This document shows positions 34,805 to 43,309 of a stretch of DNA of 64,000 nucleotides, piece by piece. Below the pieces are notes generated by a model. It searched no databases. It was not told where the DNA came from and worked only from the letters and a program-made list of their open reading frames with translations. Position 1 is the stretch's first letter; each line of letters starts with the position of its first letter. Location: the NCBI GenBank assembly GCA_018524345.1, contig JADQAZ010000003.1:558001-622000 (forward strand). The letters are read 5' to 3'. Both the position numbers and the translations under genes were made by a program. Origin of the DNA: Harenicola maris (GTDB taxonomy: Bacteria; Pseudomonadota; Alphaproteobacteria; Rhodobacterales; Rhodobacteraceae).

Positions 34805-35442
34805 CCGAGCAGGAAGCAGACCTTCGCCATCAGATGGTGCGCCTTTGTAAGTCGTTGTTCGACAGGGGGTTTTCTGTTGGAAGCGCGGGGAATGTGTCTG
34901 CCAAACTTCCAGATGGCATCCTTATGACGCCAACCAATTCGACGCTTGGATCGCTTGAGGCAGAACGGATCTCAAAGGTTGATGCCTCGGGCAAACATGT
35001 GGCTGGGGATCGGCCTTCAAAGGAAGTATTCCTGCATCAGGCATTTTATGAAACGCGGCCGCGGGCCGGTGCGGTTGTGCATTTGCATTCCACATGGGCG
35101 ACGGCGATGTCATGCCTTGTGGACATCGATCCTGATGACTGTATCCCGCCCCTGACACCCTATGTAGTGATGCGTGTGGGGCGCGTGAAACTATTGCCAT
35201 ATGTCAAACCGGGTGACCCAAAAATGGGGGAGATGATCCGTGATTTGAACGGTGAGTTTTCGGCAGCCCTGCTTGCCAATCACGGCCCTGTCGTCAGCGG
35301 GAAAGATCTGTTTTCAGCCGTTTGTGCAGCAGAGGAATTAGAAGAAACCGCCAAACTTCTGATCGCTCTGGAAGGACGAAAAACGCGCCTTCTGACACCC
35401 GATCAATTGACCGAGCTTAACAACACATTCAAAGGACTATAG
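34801..35442 (+). CDS. otnC: class II aldolase family, 3-oxo-tetronate 4-phosphate decarboxylase (OtnC-like), cluster 2
   Basis: 213 residues with Glu75 in PSKEVFLHQAF, His94 and His96 in VHLHSTWA and His161 in LANHGPVVSGK, matching the metal and catalytic residues of the cluster 1 enzyme. The ATG overlaps the otnK stop (ATGA). Decarboxylation of 3-oxo-tetronate 4-phosphate gives dihydroxyacetone phosphate. Its stop codon is shared with the possible GTG start of the next gene. Confidence 0.87.
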   Translation: MTEQEADLRHQMVRLCKSLFDRGFSVGSAGNVSAKLPDGILMTPTNSTLGSLEAERISKVDASGKHVAGDRPSKEVFLHQAFYETRPRAGAVVHLHSTWATAMSCLVDIDPDDCIPPLTPYVVMRVGRVKLLPYVKPGDPKMGEMIRDLNGEFSAALLANHGPVVSGKDLFSAVCAAEELEETAKLLIALEGRKTRLLTPDQLTELNNTFKGL

Positions 35443-35447
35443 TGCAG

Positions 35448-35921
35448 ATGAAAACTGCTGACCTGATCGATGATCACGCCGCCGATTTAACCTTGGTTCA
35501 CCTACCATTCCGCCAATTTGGCACCCGCAGTCATTTCGCGGGAAAGATCCAGACTGTAAAATGTTTTGAGGACAACACCGAAGTGCGGGCACAGCTGGAA
35601 ACCCCGGGCAAGGGTCGTATTCTGGTGATTGACGGGGGCGGCTCTACCCGGATCGCACTGTTGGGGGATATGCTTGCCGCGCTCGCGATCAAGAATGGCT
35701 GGGCGGGGCTGATCCTGAACGCCGCAATTCGCGATAGTGCGGATATCAATACGATGGACACATTGGTTTTTGCCCTTGGTACATCCCCTGTCAAAAGCGC
35801 CAAAGAAGGCTGGGGCAAGGTAGGCACAAAGATCAGTTTTGGTGGCGTCGCTTTTGAGCCCGATGACTGGGTTTATGGGGACGCGGACGGGGTGCTTTTC
35901 AGTAAAAAGAAACTGGTTTGA
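35448..35921 (+). CDS. RraA-like protein (HMG/CHA aldolase family)
   Basis: 157 residues from the ATG at 35448; a GTG at 35442 overlapping the otnC stop is possible. The RraA fold shows RILVIDGGGSTRIALLGDML and a NAAIRDSADINTM segment carrying the Arg-Asp pair that binds substrate and metal in class II pyruvate aldolases of this family. It ends in WVYGDADGVLFSKKKLV. Members are either RNase E inhibitors or 4-hydroxy-4-methyl-2-oxoglutarate/4-carboxy-4-hydroxy-2-oxoadipate aldolases. In this operon an aldolase or oxaloacetate-decarboxylase role is far more likely. It overlaps the next gene by four bases (TTGA). Confidence 0.82.
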   Translation: MKTADLIDDHAADLTLVHLPFRQFGTRSHFAGKIQTVKCFEDNTEVRAQLETPGKGRILVIDGGGSTRIALLGDMLAALAIKNGWAGLILNAAIRDSADINTMDTLVFALGTSPVKSAKEGWGKVGTKISFGGVAFEPDDWVYGDADGVLFSKKKLV

Positions 35922-36969
35922 AGCCGCATCGTGCTTCATTCGGCGCGATCCTGACGACCGTTATTCTGGCAGGTGCCGGCGGGTGGCTCGTTTCCCTGAC
36001 CGGCATACCTTTGGGGTGGATGATCGGCTCTATGATCGTGACCGCCAGTGCATCATTGATGCAGCTGCCGATACGCAAGCCCGTGCTCTTGTTGGACGTG
36101 GTCCGTGCCGCCATCGGATTGATGCTGGGCGCGGCCTTCACCCATGAACTGTTTGCGTCGTTAGGCACATGGGGGGTGACCCTACTTTTCCTGATAGTGT
36201 TGCTGGGGGTTATGTTCGGTGTAAGTTTTTTGCCCTTCGCCGCATTGCGCGTTTCGCCCCGGTGACGGCCGCCCTTTGTGCCATGCCGGGTGGTATCGCA
36301 GAGATGGTCTTGCTTTCAGAGCGTGAAGGCGCAAACCAAGCACAGGTGGCCATCGTCCATGCATTGCGCATTACACTGGCGATTTTGGTGATCCCGTTGC
36401 TGATTGGCCTGATCGCCACGGTTGAACCCGCTGCGGGGGCTTCGACCAAGGCCACCGGGCTAAGTTTGACGGACTGGTTTTGGATCGCAATCTGTATCCT
36501 TGCGGGTCTTTTGGCGCGGGGCCGGGTGCGGCTTCCGGCACCGATTGTGATTGTACCGATGCTGATCAGCGCGGGGCTGCACCTTGGGGGTTTGACTGCA
36601 TTCGACGTTCCCCCAACGATCACCATCGCCATTCAAGTTTTCATCGGCATCAATGTTGGTGGGCGGTTTGCGGGGGTTTCTGTGAAGAGTCTGATGGCTG
36701 CGCTGGGTGCGGCTGTCCTGGTTGTTACATTGCAAATTACGGTCGCAGTTTCCGGGGCGTTGCTGGTCGCGGGCTTGATGGGGGCGGATCCTATCGGTCT
36801 GGTTCTTGCGTATTCGCCGGGGGGATTGGCGGAAATGTCGATCATTGCGCTTAGCATCGGAGGGGACGTTGCCTTCGTTGGGGTACACCACATTTTTCGG
36901 GTCATGCTTGCCTTGATTCTGGCCCCTCTCTTGCTGCCGTGCATCATCAAAAAGCGGGAAGACGGGTAA
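35918..36969 (+). pseudogene. AbrB-family membrane protein, split by a -1 frameshift in a T6 tract
   Basis: A TTG start at 35918 overlaps the RraA-like stop. The first frame encodes about 105 residues with three membrane helices (ILAGAGGWLVSLTGIPLGWM, the AAIGLMLGAAF helix and LLFLIVLLGVMFGVSF) and then reaches a TGA at 36263. The rest of the protein continues in the -1 frame from about 36232 (RRIARFAPVTAALCAMPGG onward) to 36969. It includes a second copy of the AbrB repeat, with YSPGGLAEMSIIALSIGGD. Joined, it would be about 350 residues, the usual size of AbrB/'ammonia monooxygenase'-type membrane proteins. The junction is T6 at 36226-36231. It could be a real mutation, a sequence error or programmed -1 frameshifting. 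Confidence 0.8.
36226..36232 (+). other. T_TTT_TTG heptamer at the frame junction of the AbrB-like gene
   Basis: In the zero frame the codons are AGT TTT TTG, so the heptamer is a canonical X_XXY_YYZ -1 slippery site. Slipping by -1 here joins the two AbrB halves exactly where homology changes frame. A GGGGG run lies at about 36205-36209, roughly 16 bases upstream. Confidence 0.55.
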
Positions 36970-39544
36970 TGAAACACATGTCAATCAATGCAGGTGAGAC
37001 AGGCTTGCAGGTTATAAATTTGCCTGAAATTCTGGGTAAGTCGCTGGCAAACTTGCCAACGGTGTTACGGCTATTGTGCGAGAACCACATAAGGAACGGT
37101 GGTGCGGTTGAGCCTATGCTGGACGCGATGCGCACCCCCGCCGACAGCGGGTTCGAATTTTTTTTCTGCCCAATCGGTTATTGATGCATGACACGACCTG
37201 CACACCGGCGCTGGCCGATATCGCGGCGATGCGCGATGCGGTCGCCGCCGCTGGTGGTGACCCCGCAATTTTGAGCCCGACTTTGCCAGTTGATGTATCG
37301 GTGGATCATTCGCTTGCGGTGGATCACTACGCGAGCACAGGCGCATTTCAAGCTAATGCCAAAAACGAATACGGGCGAAACGCGGAGCGCTATGCTTTCA
37401 TGAAGTGGGCGTCAGAAAGCATGGAAGGGGTGCGGGTGCATCCGCCGGGGACCGGGATCATGCACACGATCAATCTCGAACAGCTTGCCACTGTGTTGCA
37501 GGTTGGCAAAGACGGTTTTGCGCATCCTGACATGTTATTGGGAACAGACAGCCACACGCCGATGATCAATGGGATCGGCGTGATGGCATGGGGTGTAGGT
37601 GGGCTTGAGGCCGAAAGCGTCATGTTCGGCCAGTCTGTATCGCTCGCGGTGCCGAAAACAGTCGGCGTGCGATTGATCGGGTGCCTGCCCGCCGGAAGCT
37701 TCGCAACTGACCTCGCGTTGGAAGTGACGCACAGGCTTCGTGAAATTGGGGTGACTGGCGAATTTGTAGAGTTTTTTGGCCCCGGGGTTGCCACCCTTAG
37801 TGCCGATGCGCGAGCGGTTGTCGCAAACATGGCACCGGAATACGGTGCATCAACCGGGTATTTCCCTGTCGATAAATCAACGGTCGAGTATCTTGCGCGC
37901 ACTGGCCGTAGTGCAACCCTTTGCGCACGGATAGAGCCCGCGTTTCGCGCCATGGGGCTCTGGTTCGATCCAGATGCCACACCGGCTTTCGACCGGGAGG
38001 TAGAGATTGATTTATCGACCATTACGCCGATCATCGCCGGCCCTCGCCGGCCCCAAGACAGATGCGCGCCCAGCGGTGCCCAAGCGCGGATAGAGAACGC
38101 AATCGGGCGACCGCTTGGGCACACCGACAAGGATGAAAGCTGCCCCCCCGACGGCGCAGTGGCGATCGCTGCGATCACCAGTTGCACCAATACGTCTGAT
38201 CCATCGCTTCTTGTTGCTGCTGGCATTCTGGCACGAAATGCACGGGAAAAGGGGCTGACTTCGGCACCATGGGTGAAAACATCTCTCGCCCCCGGCTCCC
38301 CCTCCGCGCGGGCGCTACTGCAGCGGGCAGGACTGGACGGTGATCTGTCAGCGCTCGGGTTTGATGTCGTCGGCTTTGGCTGTACCACCTGCATCGGAAA
38401 CTCAGGCCCGCTCCCGGAAGCAATCGAGCTTGCTCTAAACGACGGTAAGGCGGTTGCCGCTGTTTTGTCGGGCAACCGAAACTTCCCCGGACGGGTGCAT
38501 CCCAAGCTTGATCTTGGCTTTCTTGCGTCGCCGCCCTTGGTCGTGGCCTATGCCGTGAAAGGCGATTTGAAAGGAGATATTGCGACCGATCCATTGGGGG
38601 TTGGTACGCACGGTGAGGACATCTTTTTGGCCGATATCTGGCCTGATGCAGTGGATATAGCACTGGCTTTGACGAAAGCACAAAGCGCGGGTGATGTATC
38701 CCGCGCCTTTGCCGGTGCAAGCCAAAGTGCGGCCTGGAACAAGATAGATGCGCGAAGTCAGAGCCAATTCCCCTGGGACGCGGCATCGCGCTACCTCAGG
38801 CCCCCGAAATTCGCATCAGCGGTGCAACCCACCCGGCTGGGTCATTATCGAGCAAAGCCACTGATGGTGTTGGGCGATGATATCACGACCGATCATATCT
38901 CTCCGGCAGGTGCTATCTCTGCCGATAGCGCTGCCGGCCAGTGGCTGGTTTCCCACGGCGCCAAGTGTGATGACTTGAATGTTTACGCTGCCTACCGCGG
39001 CAATTGGGAGGTGATGCTTCGGGGATTATTTACCAACAAACTGGTTCGCAACCATCTACAGGATGGGTTGGCTCCTTATGAAACCGTCCTTGGAGACGGG
39101 CGCGTTATGCGGGTCTTCGAAGCTGCGGATGCAATGGCGCAGCGCGGAGACAATGCAGTGCTGTTTGCGGGGGAACGGTATGGGATGGGGTCAAGTCGTG
39201 ATTGGGCTGCCAAAGGCGTTGCGCTTCTGGGGGTCAGAGCCGTTATCGCGCGTAGCTTTGAGCGCATCCACCGTACTAATCTGATCGGTATGGGAATATT
39301 GCCTCTACAGATTGCGAACGGTTTCGTCCCGCAGTCTTCTGGCATTTCGCCGTTAGACATCTTGGAAATTGATGTGCCATCTGCGGAATTGGTTGTTCGC
39401 AAAAAGGTGCCGGTGCGTCTCTCTCAACAAAATGGGCCTGAGCAGAGTATCCTGTGTTATGCGGCCGTCGAAACCCAGCAAGAGGTTGGGATCCTCCAAG
39501 AGGGCGGTGTGCTGTCCAAAATCCTAACCTCTTGTTTAGGCTGA
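36969..39544 (+). pseudogene. aconitase-family hydratase (AcnA/AcnD-like), split by a -1 frameshift in a T8 tract
   Basis: The ATG at 36969 shares a base with the AbrB stop. The first 71 codons encode an aconitase N-terminus (ANLPTVLRLLCENHIRNGG) and reach a TGA at 37182. The remainder continues in the -1 frame after T8 at 37158-37165 (FFFLPNRLLMHDTTCTPALA) to 39544. The joined product is about 858 residues. Catalytic and cluster features are intact: VDVSVDHSLAVDH, PPGTGIMHTINLE, LGTDSHTPMINGIG, AITSCTNTSDPS, GFGCTTCIGNSGPL with the Fe-S cysteines, and the swivel motif GMGSSRDWAAKG. The GIMHxINLE form resembles AcnD more than AcnA. Expected reaction: dehydration/hydration of a (modified) citrate-like tricarboxylate. 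Confidence 0.85.
37160..37166 (+). other. T_TTT_TTC heptamer at the frame junction of the aconitase-like gene
   Basis: Zero-frame codons are GAA TTT TTT TTC, so T_TTT_TTC is a canonical -1 slippery heptamer inside a run of eight T (37158-37165). A -1 slip restores the aconitase frame. The same polarity of shift is needed as in the preceding AbrB-like gene. Confidence 0.55.
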
Positions 39545-40669
39545 AAGGGTAGCTTCTTGCCGAATTCGGCCTGAAGTTCACCCAACTCGCCGTTGGCAAT
39601 TATTTTGGCGCGTATCAAGTTATTATTCGTCCTTTAGGCTTTTAAGCATTTCGGAAGAACAGTTCTGCGCACCTTAAGGGGCTCTGCGTTGAGATTCAGC
39701 TGCCACTTGGTTGTGGCCAATTGGGATTTCGGCTGGCCTTCAATGAGCTGGGGCACACGCAGTAGCCGTTGCTCACGAATGCAGTGCACTGTCTGAAAGA
39801 ATACTGCTCAGGTTATCGGGAGGACCAAGAGGATCATTGGCCAGAGGAGGACTAGGGTCGGGCGAGTATAGGCGGGTGAGATTAAAGTGTTTATGCAAGG
39901 CAGGGTCTATTGATCTGGCGCTTTAAGTTCATTGAAAGTTACTATTTTGTCGCTTCTTGGCATCCATCATAGTCCGCACTGCTGTTCCAAAATTTGGGCT
40001 GAAAGCCGTATCTGCGCCGCATCTTCAGCAGGTTGATCTGCTTCGCCAACCCAGGTTCCTCTTTGTCGCAGGTATTACGCAAAAATGGTGAAAAAACCTA
40101 TCTGTCGCTATAAATCCCAACGATCTGCTGCTCGAAAAGCCGTTGCCGAGTAGCCTCGCCTCCGCCCGCGAGGAACCGCCTCAAATTTGGCGGTGCCAAA
40201 GCTCCCCATTTCCGAGGAGTAAGCTGGATGTGACGGCCAATGACTATGATCACAGGGGCGGGCAAGTTTGGTTCCGTCAATGCACGAATGGTCAGTTGAT
40301 CAATCAAGCGGTAAGTTTCAATGTGCCAGTCTTCGTCGTTCGAGCTATCAAAGCGGTTGGCCAGTGCCGTGCGGTAGCCATTTCATATTTGAAGCCTTTT
40401 CCGGAAATCGTCTTGGATCACCCCCCTAAATTGAAAATTGCGGCATGTTCGCGTGAAATAGGCACCTGAAGCTTCGGCACGACAATCGCACTTTGACACC
40501 TTGCCTGAGCGCCCAAAAAGCGGGCGATTCCGTGGGGTATGATTAATTTTTGACCTGGAATGTGAGTCCGCGAGCGTGCAATGCCGCGCTTTCTGGGAAT
40601 TTTGGGGGCAGTTGGTCCAACTGCTGACGCAGACGAGCTTAACCGTCACCACATATGTAAGGATTAGGG
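39545..40669. other. 1.1-kb region without a convincing gene
   Basis: Short open frames occur on both strands (for example 40143-40469 plus and 40098-40307 minus), but none has a recognisable domain or good ribosome site, and base usage looks less regular than in the flanking genes. No terminal repeats or transposase motifs were seen. The right end contains the NitT/TauT transporter promoter and a 17-base palindrome. It may hold degraded genes. Confidence 0.45.
40608..40624. promoter_or_regulatory. 17-bp perfect inverted repeat upstream of ABC transporter operon
   Basis: GCAGTTGG-T-CCAACTGC, 8-base perfect arms around a single T, located 46-62 bases before the ATG of the binding-protein gene. 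It is a good size and place for an operator, but no regulator gene is adjacent. Confidence 0.45.
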
Positions 40670-41677
40670 ATGATTTTTGACAAAGTATTGCCGATTGCGC
40701 TGGTTGCCGCGCTGGCAACACCTGTACTGGCGGAAACGGAGGTTCCTTTCGCGCTGGACTGGAAATTCGAAGGGCCTTCGGCGCCCTATTTTCACGCTTT
40801 GGATGCGGGCTATTTTTCCGATGCCGATCTGAGTGTCACCATCAGCGAAGGGGCAGGCTCCCTTGATGCGATCCCGAAAGTTGCCACGGGGGCCTTTCCG
40901 ATGGGTTTTGCCGACATCAACTCCTTGATGCGCTTTCTCGATCAGAACCCTGATGCGCCTGTGACGGCTGTGATGATGGTGTATGACAAGCCGCCTTTTG
41001 CTGTGGTTGGTCGTAAATCCCTTGGGGTTTCCGAGCCTTCCGACCTTGAGGGCAAGGTGCTTGGCGCGCCGCCCCCGGATGGGGCATGGGCGCAGTTCCC
41101 GATCTTTGCTGCGGAGAACGGCCTTGATATGGATGCGATCACGGTTGAGCCAGTGGGCTTCCCCACTCGCGAGCCGATGCTGGCGGAGGGCAATGTGGCC
41201 TCGATCACCGGATTTTCGTTTTCCTCAACGCTGAACCTAAAGCGGCTTGGCGTGGCGGATGACGATATTTCCGTTCTGTTGATGGCCGATTACGGGGTCG
41301 ATCTTTACGGTAATGCGATCATCGTCAACACGGATTTTGCCGCCGAGAACCCCGAGGTTGTCACCGCCTTCCTTGGCGCTGTGGCCATGGGGTGGAAAGG
41401 GGCCATTGCGGCGCCCGATGAGGCGATCAAGGCCCTGATGGAGCGCAACCCCGCCGCCGATGCGGCGCTTGAGACCGAGCGTTTGCAGATGGCGATCGAT
41501 GCCAATGTCCTGACCGACTATGTCATGGAAAACGGCATGGGCGGTATTGATGCGGACCGTATGGCCGCGGCCATCGAACAGACCAAATCGGTTTACGAGT
41601 TCCAGAACGAACCCGATGCGGCGCTGTATTTCGACGACAGCTTTTTGCCCGACAGCGAAAGCCTGATGTTGAAGTAG
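40670..41677 (+). CDS. NitT/TauT-type ABC transporter substrate-binding protein (NMT1/THI5-like)
   Basis: 335 residues with a signal peptide (cleavage around VLAE, residue 22) and AAGGAT upstream of the ATG. The mature protein begins VPFALDWKFEGPSAPYFHAL and continues AGYFSDADLSVTISEGAGS, the NMT1/THI5 pattern shared by binding proteins for thiamine precursors, pyrimidines and sulfonates. A hairpin follows the gene. It is followed by its ATPase and permease. The convergent M20 amidohydrolase downstream hints at an amide-containing ligand, but this is weak. Confidence 0.88.
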   Translation: MIFDKVLPIALVAALATPVLAETEVPFALDWKFEGPSAPYFHALDAGYFSDADLSVTISEGAGSLDAIPKVATGAFPMGFADINSLMRFLDQNPDAPVTAVMMVYDKPPFAVVGRKSLGVSEPSDLEGKVLGAPPPDGAWAQFPIFAAENGLDMDAITVEPVGFPTREPMLAEGNVASITGFSFSSTLNLKRLGVADDDISVLLMADYGVDLYGNAIIVNTDFAAENPEVVTAFLGAVAMGWKGAIAAPDEAIKALMERNPAADAALETERLQMAIDANVLTDYVMENGMGGIDADRMAAAIEQTKSVYEFQNEPDAALYFDDSFLPDSESLMLK

Positions 41678-41685
41678 AAAACACA

Positions 41686-41708
41686 GGGGTCGCCGCATTG
41701 GCGGCCCC
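41686..41708 (+). terminator. intercistronic hairpin after the NMT1-type binding-protein gene
   Basis: Arms GGGGTCGCC and GGCGGCCCC pair along nine positions with one G-T wobble and loop GCATT, followed by ATTT. It lies directly before the start of the ATPase gene. Confidence 0.55.
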
Positions 41709-41710
41709 AT

Positions 41711-42520
41711 TTGATCAGGGGCGAGACCATCGAAAACCTTATAGAAATTAAGGGCGCACGCCATGCCTATCAAACCGCGAGTGGGCCTTTACCAGTGCTT
41801 GACGGGCTTGAGGTGGCTGTGCCTGCGGGCACCTTTGCCGCCGTTGTTGGCCCCTCGGGCTGCGGCAAATCCACCTTAACGAAGCTGGTTGCGGGGTTGA
41901 TGAAGCCCGATGAGGGTGAGGTCTGGTTGCATGGCGAGCCTGTGACCGGTCCGCGCAAGACCGTTGGTATGGCCTTTCAAAATCCGGTGCTGCTTGAGTG
42001 GCGGACGATTTTGGAGAACGTGATCCTGCCGCTTGAGATTGTCGCGCCGAAGATGTCCGGCAAGGACCGGATTGCTCGTGCGATGGAACTGTTGGAGATG
42101 GTGGGCCTGAGCGGGTTCGAGAACAAGCGCCCTTCGGAGCTTTCGGGCGGGATGCGGCAGCGGGCCTCACTCTGCAGATCGATCGTTCACAAGCCGGAGG
42201 TGCTTATTCTGGATGAGCCCTTTGGCGCGCTGGATGCCTTCACCCGCGAGGATCTGTGGCAGACCATGCGCGATCTGCGGGCGGCTGAGCCCTTTACCGC
42301 CGTGTTGATCACCCATGATCTGCGCGAGAGTGTTTTTCTGGGCGATCAGGTGATCGTCCTGTCGGGGCGCCCTGCGCGGACGCAATATGTGATGGATGTG
42401 GACCTGCCCGCGGACCGGACCCTTGATGTGCTGTTCACAAAGCAGGCCGCCGATATGCTGCATATTCTGCGCGACCAGATCAAGATCGCGCAGGGGCGCG
42501 ACGTGGAAGGGCAGGCCTGA
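41711..42520 (+). CDS. NitT/TauT-type ABC transporter ATP-binding protein
   Basis: About 269 residues. Walker A is GPSGCGKST, the Q-loop is MAFQNPVLLEWRT, the signature is LSGGMRQRASLCRSI, Walker B is VLILDEPFGALDAFT and the switch is LITHDLRES, all typical of the SsuB/TauB class. The only usual start codon in frame is the TTG at 41711, directly after a hairpin and without a good ribosome site, so the exact start is uncertain. It overlaps the permease start by one base (TGATG). Confidence 0.92.
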   Translation: MIRGETIENLIEIKGARHAYQTASGPLPVLDGLEVAVPAGTFAAVVGPSGCGKSTLTKLVAGLMKPDEGEVWLHGEPVTGPRKTVGMAFQNPVLLEWRTILENVILPLEIVAPKMSGKDRIARAMELLEMVGLSGFENKRPSELSGGMRQRASLCRSIVHKPEVLILDEPFGALDAFTREDLWQTMRDLRAAEPFTAVLITHDLRESVFLGDQVIVLSGRPARTQYVMDVDLPADRTLDVLFTKQAADMLHILRDQIKIAQGRDVEGQA

Positions 42521-43278
42521 TGCTGCGCAAAATCGCGACACCCGTTCTTGCCGTTCTGATCTTTCTGGGACTTTGGGAAATGCTTGTCTGGGCCAATGGC
42601 TGGCCGAATTACAAAATGGCCTCGCCCTCTGACCTGCCGCCTGCCTTCTGGAAATACAAAGAGCTGTTTTTGGTCATGGGCTGGCAGACCCTGTGGCGCA
42701 CGGTTGTGGGCCTGTTCCTAGCGGTGGTTGTGGGCACTTTGATCGGGATGATCATCGGGTTCTCCAAGCTCGCGCGGGATGCACTGTACCCGCTGCTCGT
42801 CGGGTTTAATGCGATCCCCAAGGCGACTTTGGTGCCGGTGATTTCGCTTATTTTCATTGGCCAGCATGATTTCAATACGATCCTGATGGCCTTCATGATT
42901 TCGTTTTTCCCGATTGCGGTCTCTGTCGGCATCGGGCTGTCGACATTGGAGCCGGAATACCGCGATATTTTGCGGGCCTTGGGTGCATCACGTTTCACCA
43001 TCTTTCGCAAGATCGCCCTGCCCAAGACCCTGCCGGAGTTTTTCGGGGCCTTGAAGGTCTCTGCCACCCTTGCCTTTATCGGCACCAATCTTGTGGAGAT
43101 CGTCAGCCCCCATGGGCGCGGACTGGGGGCGCTGTTCAAATCGGGGGAGACCAACGGGGACTATCCCTTGATGTTCGCGGTTCTCATCGCGCTCGCCTTT
43201 CTGGGGATCGTTTTGTACTATGCGGTGATCTTCCTTGAGCGCGTGTTTGCGGGCTGGGCTGACCGCGAGGGGCGCTAG
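42520..43278 (+). CDS. NitT/TauT-type ABC transporter permease
   Basis: 252 residues with six membrane helices and the cytoplasmic coupling loop YRDILRALGASRFTIFRKIALPKTLPEF. The N-terminal helix is VLAVLIFLGLWEMLVW. It forms the channel with the ATPase and NMT1-type binding protein. It is the last gene of the three-gene operon and faces the convergent amidohydrolase gene across 31 bases. Confidence 0.91.
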   Translation: MLRKIATPVLAVLIFLGLWEMLVWANGWPNYKMASPSDLPPAFWKYKELFLVMGWQTLWRTVVGLFLAVVVGTLIGMIIGFSKLARDALYPLLVGFNAIPKATLVPVISLIFIGQHDFNTILMAFMISFFPIAVSVGIGLSTLEPEYRDILRALGASRFTIFRKIALPKTLPEFFGALKVSATLAFIGTNLVEIVSPHGRGLGALFKSGETNGDYPLMFAVLIALAFLGIVLYYAVIFLERVFAGWADREGR

Positions 43279-43309
43279 GCTCGGCGGGCCTGTGCCTGGC
43301 CGCCCCAGT

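Noticed and set aside
37390-38505. 371-codon minus-strand open frame
   Set aside because: Antisense shadow of the aconitase-like gene, whose Fe-S and substrate motifs are intact on the plus strand.
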